Assembly: GCF_019900845.1 (NCBI RefSeq)
Contig: NZ_CP074570.1
Coordinates: 1,736,001-1,800,000 of the forward strand
From: Paraneptunicella aestuarii
GTDB lineage: Bacteria > Pseudomonadota > Gammaproteobacteria > Enterobacterales > Alteromonadaceae
Direction of reading: 5' to 3'
DNA length: 64,000 bases
The translations under genes and the position numbers were made by a program. The notes beneath the pieces were generated by a model. That model was not told the DNA's origin and searched no databases. It saw only the letters and a program-made list of their open reading frames with translations. Shown in pieces: positions 7,904 to 14,608 of the stretch. How positions within the stretch are numbered: the first letter of the stretch is position 1; each line of letters begins with the position of its first letter.

Positions 7904-8392
7904 ATGCAGGTAACAAACCAAAAAGACATTATCGAACGTATGATGAGCGTATGTGGCGCGTCGATAGACGCAGAGCTCGCCAGTTATCTTGGGGTTAGTT
8001 CCAGCCAGGTGATTGCATGGAAGAATGCCAAGAACCCGCCCTTTAAAGCCTGTTTTCAAATGTACTTAAAAACGGGAGTGACTATGGAATGGTTAATTAC
8101 CGGGAACAACCCTGCTAATCCTGGCGGCAATGCGCAGGCTAACGCCGAAAATAATACAGAAAGCGACAAACAGGCATTTATCGCACGCTACTGCGAAACC
8201 TTCAATGCCGGGCAAGCTATGGAAATTGTGAAACTGGGCGAGGGTGCAAGTTTGTCGGAAGTGCGCAGGTTAGGCATTATGCTGTACAAAGCGATTCAAC
8301 GAGAGCCTTCTTTTAAACCGGTATCCAACCTCGTACTTGCCCCCATATTTGATAACCCGTCTGAACAAAAGGCGGAAAGCTCGACTCTATAA
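7904..8392 (+). CDS. CI-repressor-like helix-turn-helix protein, paralogue 2
   Basis: This 162-residue protein is homologous to the one at 6310-6780. They share the pattern ELASYLGVSSSQVIAWKNAK - NPPFKACFQMYLKTG - EWLITG, and both have a helical second half (FNAGQAMEIVKLGEGASLSE here). I place the start at the ATG at 7904, which lines up with the paralogue's start and follows GTGAGGG, rather than the GTG at 7844, which has no ribosome site. The linker between the two halves is rich in Asn and Ala. It is a probable DNA-binding regulator with unknown targets. The two paralogues flank the XRE operon and the MITE-like element, which suggests local duplication or a mobile-element remnant. Confidence 0.6.
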   Translation: MQVTNQKDIIERMMSVCGASIDAELASYLGVSSSQVIAWKNAKNPPFKACFQMYLKTGVTMEWLITGNNPANPGGNAQANAENNTESDKQAFIARYCETFNAGQAMEIVKLGEGASLSEVRRLGIMLYKAIQREPSFKPVSNLVLAPIFDNPSEQKAESSTL

Positions 8393-8621
8393 AGAACGAG
8401 TGCAAGGGGCTATAAAAGAAAGAAGGAAAAAGTAAAAAGAAAAGGAAAAAAGCAAGCACAAGCAGGAAGCTAAACTAAGGGAACTTGAAATAAAAGAGTT
8501 CAAAAAATTGAACAGAAATCATGAATGAAAATCATAAACAAAAACAACGAACAAAAACAACGAGCAAAAACAATAAGCAAACGAACGGGGACGCAATGGG
8601 CAATAAAACGCGGTTTTCAGC

Positions 8622-8873
8622 CTATTTCACAGGCTTCAAGCGACTTTTTTCTGGCTTGATTTCCCGCACCTGCTTTAACCAACGCTGATGCATGTCCGAC
8701 TCAATTACGTCATCACAATGAAAATGTATATTCTGGCGTTCTAACACCAAACGACGATAAGCCACATCTGGCGTTTTGTGGGCAACAAATCCACGCCGGG
8801 TCAAACGCCACGAATAAACTAACAAAGCCCCTGCAACAATAAAAAATACGCCCTTTAACACCAATAACCACAT
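8622..8873 (-). CDS. Small membrane protein, third of a membrane trio (83 aa)
   Basis: The product has one N-terminal membrane segment (residues about 2-22, WLLVLKGVFFIVAGALLVYS) and a basic cytoplasmic-type tail rich in Arg and Lys. It lies 9 bp downstream of another small membrane protein and is the last gene of a minus-strand run from about 10001 to 8622. No family was recognised. It may form a membrane complex with its two neighbours; that is inference from gene order. Confidence 0.5.
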   Translation of the reverse strand: MWLLVLKGVFFIVAGALLVYSWRLTRRGFVAHKTPDVAYRRLVLERQNIHFHCDDVIESDMHQRWLKQVREIKPEKSRLKPVK

Positions 8874-8882
8874 AATTGATCC

Positions 8883-9161
8883 CTACTTTTTAACCAGGGT
8901 TAAACCATTGCCGTCTTCAGCGGGAATATTGCGTAACAGAAAATGCCACTGCTTTAATTCACCCAGCGCCAACTGTAGCTCGGCATCGCTTAACTGGCGG
9001 AAGTTTTTAAGGCGGTTGTCGATATCTAACGCCCAATCCAATACACGTTCATACACCGAAGGCTGGCTTTCAATGCGCGTGTAGGGCTTTTTAACCACCG
9101 CCAACAGGCGATACCAGCTATAGGCCAGAATTGCGATTAGCAGTAACTTTAATATCAACAT
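8883..9161 (-). CDS. Small membrane-anchored protein, second of a membrane trio (92 aa)
   Basis: One N-terminal hydrophobic segment (MLILKLLLIAILAYSWYRLL) is followed by a soluble, helical domain of about 65 residues (VLDWALDIDNRLKNF, ELQLALGELKQW). The start overlaps the 3' end of the preceding gene by 44 bp in another frame, typical of tightly packed operons. I do not recognise the family. The topology suggests a bitopic protein with its C-terminal domain on the cytoplasmic side. Confidence 0.5.
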   Translation of the reverse strand: MLILKLLLIAILAYSWYRLLAVVKKPYTRIESQPSVYERVLDWALDIDNRLKNFRQLSDAELQLALGELKQWHFLLRNIPAEDGNGLTLVKK

Positions 9162-9648
9162 GAATGGTATTCCTTAATATGGCGTACATTACATACAGTG
9201 CGATAAAAACATTGGTAATGGGAATAGCGAATTGGTAGAACAAGCTGATGGGCTTCAGGTTAAAGGTTAATGCATTAGCGAGCATTATAAGTTGCAGCGT
9301 ACCTTGCCCCCAAAGAGCTTGTTGTACATAGGTTACGGGGTTGGATTTAGTGATATTGGTCCATTCATGCACTTTAAGTAGCAAAATAATCATGGCGGCA
9401 TAGCAAACCACCCAACACCCATACCAGCCTAATAGTCGAATATCATAAGGAACGGCTGGGTTTTTATTCGCCCATGCCCACAGCGGATCTCGAATAACGT
9501 ACATGGAAAATTCCGCCAGCGCCAAAACCAGCGCTAACATGGTTAATGACGTGTTCTGGCGGAAAGCTTTTAGCCCAATAAAGAAGACTACTGTGTACAG
9601 AAAGGGTAAATAATCACCAAATAATAAACTTAATTCATCTAAGCCCAT
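9118..9648 (-). CDS. Polytopic membrane protein, first of a membrane trio (176 aa)
   Basis: About five hydrophobic segments can be seen (around residues 10-27, 33-52, 73-92, 108-125 and 135-157), joined by short loops, with a polar C-terminus. No catalytic motif, ATP site or transporter signature is visible. It begins a run of three small membrane proteins, and a gene for a secreted repeat peptide lies just upstream on the same strand (9684-10001). The shared strand and close spacing suggest the four genes work together, but the family is unknown to me. Confidence 0.55.
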   Translation of the reverse strand: MGLDELSLLFGDYLPFLYTVVFFIGLKAFRQNTSLTMLALVLALAEFSMYVIRDPLWAWANKNPAVPYDIRLLGWYGCWVVCYAAMIILLLKVHEWTNITKSNPVTYVQQALWGQGTLQLIMLANALTFNLKPISLFYQFAIPITNVFIALYVMYAILRNTIHVDIKVTANRNSGL

Positions 9649-9683
9649 TAAGTTAACAGCCTAGTTGTGCTGTTATTTCCCCG

Positions 9684-10001
9684 CTAATGTGAAAAGCAAT
9701 ATCCTAAAATACACAATACTTCCATAGATTGGGGATCGGGTGTTGCACCGTCACCACCACCACTGGCTAAAATGCCATTTCTGCCTTGTTGAGCCGATTT
9801 TGGGTCTGGTGTAGCGCCACCACCACTGCCCAACACGGCATAAAGCGTAGACCGAGGATCAGGAATCATGCCGCCACCACCGCTATTAGCGATAAATCCA
9901 CTGCGTGTATTTAGGTTACTGTTTCCTTCACCTGCCATTGCAGGCATAGCCAGAAAAACAGCCATTAATAAAATGGTTAATATTCTATTCGATAACTTCA
10001 T
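9684..10001 (-). CDS. Secreted Gly-rich repeat peptide (105 aa)
   Basis: A typical signal peptide is visible (MKLSNRILTILLMAVFLAMP, cleavage after AMA). The mature region of about 80 residues has three copies of a unit built on S-GGG-x-x-PDP-x-S: GGGGMIPDPRS, GGGATPDPKS and GGGDGATPDPQS, spaced about 18-22 residues apart. It ends in a short Cys-containing tail (CILGYCFSH). I take the ATG at 10001, which gives a normal signal peptide, rather than a start seven codons upstream. It may be a precursor or surface peptide served by the membrane genes downstream; this is inference. I do not recognise a known family. Confidence 0.55.
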   Translation of the reverse strand: MKLSNRILTILLMAVFLAMPAMAGEGNSNLNTRSGFIANSGGGGMIPDPRSTLYAVLGSGGGATPDPKSAQQGRNGILASGGGDGATPDPQSMEVLCILGYCFSH

Positions 10002-10245
10002 AAATTCAAACCTTAAATTCAAAATAATACTTTAATCATAAAGATTCAGGTGGCCTTTAAGGTAATTAATTTGAAATTCGTAACCTGTTGAAACTACTGC
10101 CTTTCTGCCCATTAACAACCTTGAATTGACACCAAATTGGCTCCTTGGAAACCAACCGCCATATTACGCCAACTCAAACAATGGAGCAAAATATAACCTC
10201 AACACTCAAGCGCCAAACCTCAAACGCAAAACGCAGAACCTCAAA

Positions 10246-10522
10246 GTCATGGCGCACTTGATGCGCCATCCAGCCTTTCATGGAGATTAAACATCGGCGT
10301 CATACTGAGCTTGTCTCAGTATCTGTTTGATAATATTGAAGATTCAGAAATTAATTCGGAATGGCGAGGGCGTGGAGCTGCCAGACTTGCACAAGCATTT
10401 CGCTCAAGTGGATTGCTGTTAAATGGATACCGGACAGTTCTTGCATGGCGAAGAGGGCGCGTTTCCGGTATGACAGAGAAGGTGGGCTCTTGCATGGCAA
10501 AGGTGGCGCTTCCGGTATAACG
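10246..10522. repeat. REP-cluster element, dispersed copy
   Basis: A diverged copy of the element found inside array 1, here in intergenic DNA. The same order is visible: GTCATGGCGCA/TGCGCCATCCAG hairpin, then GTCATACTGAG/CTCAGTATC, then a weakened third hairpin near 10340-10365, then ATACCGGA/TCCGGTAT spread over about 60 bp. The last arm is repeated, ending near 10522. The left border lies in a short run of repeated tcaaa/tcaaac words (10200-10245). Confidence 0.75.
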
Positions 10523-10879
10523 AAGGGGGAATTTTCACGGCGTTACCGCAGCGTTACGTATTCGGCATAACAGCAACCAAAACTCACCTTAATGAATTTG
10601 ATTGAAATCAACATAAAGAAAATCGGGGAATTTTACTGTTTGACAGAATTAAATCTTTAAACCAAACTTTTTCGCCTGAAAAGGTAAAGGATATTAAAAG
10701 TGACAAATATATGGTTCTTGTTGGGAATAAAATAACTCCCCCTGTTTTGTACTTCAAATGTCTTTTAGCTAGTTAATGTGAATTGCCTGTTTTCTGAGTG
10801 TTCTATATGCACATTGCTATAGCTGTAACTAGCTATAACTTGTTAGTTAAAGGCGGTGCCTCTTTAGGGAAAAGAAAAA
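10523..10879. other. Intergenic region upstream of the cas operon
   Basis: AT-rich sequence with no frame longer than about 22 codons. The only structured feature I see is the inverted repeat at 10818-10837, listed separately. The cas operon promoter should be in this stretch, but no convincing -35/-10 pair was found. AGGG at about 10868 is a plausible ribosome site for cas5c. Confidence 0.5.
10818..10837. promoter_or_regulatory. Inverted repeat upstream of cas5c, candidate operator
   Basis: Perfect 7-bp arms TATAGCT and AGCTATA flank a 6-bp spacer, centred about 52 bp before the cas5c ATG. Size and position fit a dimeric regulator site near the operon promoter. It has no T-run, so it is not a terminator. 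The binding protein is unknown; a local CI-like or XRE protein is one possibility. Confidence 0.3.
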
Positions 10880-11545
10880 ATGAATGAACAAAAAGATTAT
10901 GAAATAGCAATGGAAATAGCGGGGCCATTCGCTTTATGGTCTCGTCCTGATACGGGTTCAACGCCCACAAGTTACCCCATTCCAACCTGGTCGGCGGCAA
11001 AAGGTATTTTTGAACGTATAGCTTTTCTTAATGACGGGCGAGCCTGGATTAACCCTACTAAGGTTGAGATCTGTAAGCCTTCTGGTTCTCCTGGTCGGGA
11101 TGTGTTTTACCAGAAGTACACCACGAATTACCGTGGCCCTCTTAAAGAAAAGGGTAAGGTTAATTTTCAATATGTAACGTTAGCAATAAGCCAGGTGTGT
11201 TACAGGTTATATGCCAATATAGAAAATGGCAGTGGGAAGCCCATGCGCTATGGCAATAATCCTCGCCATCATCTTCAAGCTATGTTTCAGCGCCGTCTCA
11301 GTAAAGGCCAATGCCATGCTACGCCCTGTTTAGGTATTAGTGAATTTACGCCAAGTTATTGGGGGCCAATTCGGGATGAAACGTCAGAATCGGTTACCAA
11401 AACCGAGGTCGACACCAGTATTAATCTGAATTTGGTGAGTGTGACTAAGCAGGTTTTTAGTAAAGCTGTTTCAGGACAATACCAGCCGGAATTTCAAACT
11501 GGGGACAGAGCTTGGATTAAGAAAGGGAGCTTTGAATATGATTAA
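10880..11545 (+). CDS. cas5c: Cas5c (Cas5d), type I-C crRNA-processing endonuclease
   Basis: This 221-residue RAMP-fold protein has the family N-terminus (IAGPFALWSRPDTGSTPTSY then PIPTWSAAKGIFERIAF). In type I-C systems, Cas5 takes over the Cas6 role. It cuts the repeat RNA at the base of the hairpin, leaving an 11-nt 5' handle, and then stays in the Cascade complex. Both arrays here keep the same 11-nt tail, as expected if one Cas5c processes both. It is the first gene of the cas operon, with AGGG upstream. Its end overlaps cas8c by 8 bp. No cas6 gene is present in the window. Confidence 0.93.
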   Translation: MNEQKDYEIAMEIAGPFALWSRPDTGSTPTSYPIPTWSAAKGIFERIAFLNDGRAWINPTKVEICKPSGSPGRDVFYQKYTTNYRGPLKEKGKVNFQYVTLAISQVCYRLYANIENGSGKPMRYGNNPRHHLQAMFQRRLSKGQCHATPCLGISEFTPSYWGPIRDETSESVTKTEVDTSINLNLVSVTKQVFSKAVSGQYQPEFQTGDRAWIKKGSFEYD

Positions 11546-13724
11546 TGAGCTTTATTCCATCTTATTGGGCTATGAGGAAACTGGGGTGTCGCTTGATCCC
11601 ATACATGGCGATATTCAAGAACCGGGAAAGGGAACCAGTTTCCGAGTTTCGTTGGACGAACAAGGCGTTGTAACCGATGCTCAATTGTTATCGAAAGATG
11701 ATTTTTCTGATATTTGGACAATTGGTAACGGCAATAAAAATCAGTTTCCCTGTGCCAAGTTGATTTTTCCTACCAGACCGGGCGGAAATGAGCAGTATGA
11801 GGCATGGAAGAAAGACAATAAAAATGCTTCTGAGGCTGAGCTTCTGGATTTTATTGGATCGTTACGCGCTGAAACTACTCTTGAATTTCCAGAGCTTGAA
11901 GTGGCCTGGCCGAATTATCGTAAGAAAGTGGCAGAACGGGCTGTACAGCTTGAGTCATTGAAAGGGGGAGATGCGTCTGCGGTTTTTGAATTATTTGAAC
12001 GCTATTTGTCTGCCTCTGAAAATGGCTTGTCGATTTTAAAAGGGGTTGATGAGATGTTGTGGCAACGTTGCCAGCAAAACCCTGACAAGGATCTGCTTAA
12101 AGCCGCGGCGGCTGTAATGTTTGGCGAGGGGCTTCAAAAGGGGCTTTTTCCTGACGGTAAGCGTATTACGTTAATTCTTGATTTTAAACCGGATGAGGAT
12201 GCGCCATATTTCGCCAGTTCAAGGCGTTATGTTCCAGATATTACTAAGGTACTGAATAAAAGTGCCAAGGGAAAAACACGCACTGGTTTTTGTCCGATAA
12301 AGTCTGAAAAAGTCCCTTTGTTAGATGACAAGTTTCCAAAAGTGAAGCTACCAGTAATTGGCAATACTAACCTGTATTCCCGGTATGACGGTTCAGGAAA
12401 CCTTTCAGTTGTGAGATATGAGGCAGCCCGATCGGATGCTTATTCTATCAGTGCTGAAATTGCCGAACGACTTGGTGCTGTGTTAACCAGGTTAACGGAT
12501 GACAATAAATTTCAGAATACATGGGATTCTATTCCTTCAGAGGCTTCAGGGCCGGATTTGTTGTTAGCCTTTTGTCGGGAATTTGAGGATGCCCAAACAA
12601 CATTGTTTTTAACTGGCGACATTAATGCTGCGGCAGAACAAAAACTGCTTAAAAACAAGGATGAGAAAGGTTATCTCAGAAAATGTACCCGGTTATTTGA
12701 GTTCATTAAGAAAAATTCCCTTAAGCCAAATCCCTTGGTGGATATTGTCGTTATTAGAAAGATTAATGACGGTAACCAAAAAGTCGCTTATTCAACAAGC
12801 CAATCTATTGAATTGCTGATGGAATCGGCAGAGCAGTGGCATTCAGGTTGTGAGAATATCCCTATGATTCAATTACCTGTAAAGATTGATAAGGATGTGA
12901 AAACGCTTCACCCCTGGACAGTGGCACCCAAGTATTTTGTGATGCATTCAGATCAGGCATTTATACGAGGTGGAGAGAGCAGTGTTAAGGTTCAGGCTAT
13001 TCCTTTTGCGGATGTGATGAGGTTGTTTATTACATCCATTACTCCACCCTCAGAATTAACTTCAAATATTCTTTCCAAGCTGGTAACTCAATTTGCACCT
13101 TTGTTGGAGCGTGTTGCCCAATCAAGAACTCAACGTTCTTTAGGTAAAAGGGCACTAGTGCCTGTTGACTATAAGAAGAATAAAGAGGCATTGGTTGCAG
13201 TCGCTATGCTTGGATTAATTCTATTTAAACGCGGGCGTTATAAGGAGCGCTATATGGAAGATCTTGCTTTTAAATTAGGCCAGCTATTGTCGGCCGCAGA
13301 CGAGTTGCATATTGGTTATTGTTATGGGAGGCGTAGTGGCCAAATTCCAGGTACTTTAATCGGCAATCAGTGTTATGGAATGGCTGTGCAATCTCCAATC
13401 AAAGCATTGGCTTTAATGGCAAATCGTATTAAGCCTTATTCTCAGTGGGCTAAAGAAACGATTGCCAAGTTGAAAAAAATCCCTGCTAAAAGTGAAGACC
13501 AAACTGAAAATGAAAAACTCATTAATAAGGGGCTTTGGGCTTATCTTTGGTATTCAAAAAACCTGGAACAATTAACTGAGAAGTTGAGAGATTGGAATAC
13601 GGCGAATAACAAGGTTGACGATATGTTTAAAGCTGAACTTATGTTGGGCTATTTAAACGGCAGACCTTTTACAAACACTCAAATAGAGAAATCAGAAACA
13701 CATAACACGAAGGATGGAGAATAA
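11538..13724 (+). CDS. cas8c: Cas8c (Csd1), large subunit of type I-C Cascade
   Basis: About 728 residues, within or slightly above the usual Csd1 size. The protein begins MINELYSILLGYEETG, followed by beta-rich sequence and a segment typical of Csd1 (NTNLYSRYDGSGNLSVVRYE). It recognises the PAM and helps load target DNA. I choose the ATG at 11538, nine bases after a GGGAG ribosome site, over an in-frame TTG two codons earlier. The gene overlaps cas5c by 8 bp and is followed by cas7c after 2 bp. The C-terminal quarter is helical and Lys-rich, which may correspond to an internal Cas11-like translation product known for type I-C; that is inference. Confidence 0.9.
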   Translation: MINELYSILLGYEETGVSLDPIHGDIQEPGKGTSFRVSLDEQGVVTDAQLLSKDDFSDIWTIGNGNKNQFPCAKLIFPTRPGGNEQYEAWKKDNKNASEAELLDFIGSLRAETTLEFPELEVAWPNYRKKVAERAVQLESLKGGDASAVFELFERYLSASENGLSILKGVDEMLWQRCQQNPDKDLLKAAAAVMFGEGLQKGLFPDGKRITLILDFKPDEDAPYFASSRRYVPDITKVLNKSAKGKTRTGFCPIKSEKVPLLDDKFPKVKLPVIGNTNLYSRYDGSGNLSVVRYEAARSDAYSISAEIAERLGAVLTRLTDDNKFQNTWDSIPSEASGPDLLLAFCREFEDAQTTLFLTGDINAAAEQKLLKNKDEKGYLRKCTRLFEFIKKNSLKPNPLVDIVVIRKINDGNQKVAYSTSQSIELLMESAEQWHSGCENIPMIQLPVKIDKDVKTLHPWTVAPKYFVMHSDQAFIRGGESSVKVQAIPFADVMRLFITSITPPSELTSNILSKLVTQFAPLLERVAQSRTQRSLGKRALVPVDYKKNKEALVAVAMLGLILFKRGRYKERYMEDLAFKLGQLLSAADELHIGYCYGRRSGQIPGTLIGNQCYGMAVQSPIKALALMANRIKPYSQWAKETIAKLKKIPAKSEDQTENEKLINKGLWAYLWYSKNLEQLTEKLRDWNTANNKVDDMFKAELMLGYLNGRPFTNTQIEKSETHNTKDGE

Positions 13725-13726
13725 TC

Positions 13727-14608
13727 ATGAATGCACCTTTTAACCGCCAAGTTGGATTGATTGTGTTGGACGTCACTATGTCGAACCCTAATGGTGATCC
13801 GGATATGGATTCTGAACCAAGAACTCGAGATTTGGATCAACGAGGCATGATTTCTCCGGTTTCTTTTAAACGCAAATTTCGTGATCTGGTTGCTGAGGAT
13901 TCTCCTGTTTTTGAAGAAGCGTTGAGCCATTTGAAATTGGGTAAGAGCGGTAACGAATTTGGTATTTTGGAGCAACGAGGCAGAGATCGCGACGCTATTA
14001 AAAAATTGGATAGAGACGCGTTTGTAAAGTCTTATTGGGATGCTCGTTTGTTTGGTAATACCTTTCTTGAGTCCATGAAAGACAGTGATGCCAAAGACAG
14101 AAATGTTGACCACTTTATTAGCACTGGTGCATTGCAGATTGGCGTGGGGTTGTCGGTTGCGCCTGTTGATGTTGTTAGAATGACAACCACCAACAAATCA
14201 GGTGTTCAAGAAGGCAAAGACCGAGGTATGGCACCTCTAGGGTTTAAAGTGGTGCAACATGGTGTTTATTGCATTCCTATTTATGTGAACCCGAGCGTGG
14301 CAAAGAAAACAGGTGCTACTCAGGAAGATTTGGATTTATTCAAGTTTATGTTGCCGTATGTTTATCAGCACACTACGTCGGCAATTCGCCCTCAAATATC
14401 TGTACTTCATGCCTGGTTTGCAGAGCATAAAAATGTATTAGGTTCATGCCCTGAACATTTGTTGATTGATGCGCTGACACCGAAATTAAAAGAAGGTGTT
14501 GAAACCCCGGTAAGTCTGAGTGATTACCATGTGCCAACATTGGCAGATGTGGATCCTGCAATTATTGAGCGCTTCGCTAAAGTAGAAGATTTGAACAATA
14601 ACATCTAA
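13727..14608 (+). CDS. cas7: Cas7c (Csd2), backbone subunit of type I-C Cascade
   Basis: This 293-residue protein has the Csd2/Cas7 hallmark start: VGLIVLDVTMSNPNGDPDMD, then RTRDLDQRGMISPVSFKRKF. It continues with DARLFGNTF and a glycine-rich segment (STGALQIGVGLSVAPVDVVR). Several copies wrap the crRNA spacer in Cascade. Length is normal. The stop codon overlaps the start of cas3 by one base (TAATG). It is the most conserved of the effector genes here. Confidence 0.93.
   Translation: MNAPFNRQVGLIVLDVTMSNPNGDPDMDSEPRTRDLDQRGMISPVSFKRKFRDLVAEDSPVFEEALSHLKLGKSGNEFGILEQRGRDRDAIKKLDRDAFVKSYWDARLFGNTFLESMKDSDAKDRNVDHFISTGALQIGVGLSVAPVDVVRMTTTNKSGVQEGKDRGMAPLGFKVVQHGVYCIPIYVNPSVAKKTGATQEDLDLFKFMLPYVYQHTTSAIRPQISVLHAWFAEHKNVLGSCPEHLLIDALTPKLKEGVETPVSLSDYHVPTLADVDPAIIERFAKVEDLNNNI

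Noticed and set aside
8521..8690. Plus-strand frame beginning MNENHKQKQRTKTTS
   Set aside because: It is low-complexity AAAC-rich sequence that then reads antisense through the small membrane-protein gene at 8622-8873.
10311..10570. Two overlapping 69-codon frames on the plus strand
   Set aside because: They lie within the dispersed REP-cluster copy, whose hairpins explain the open frames.
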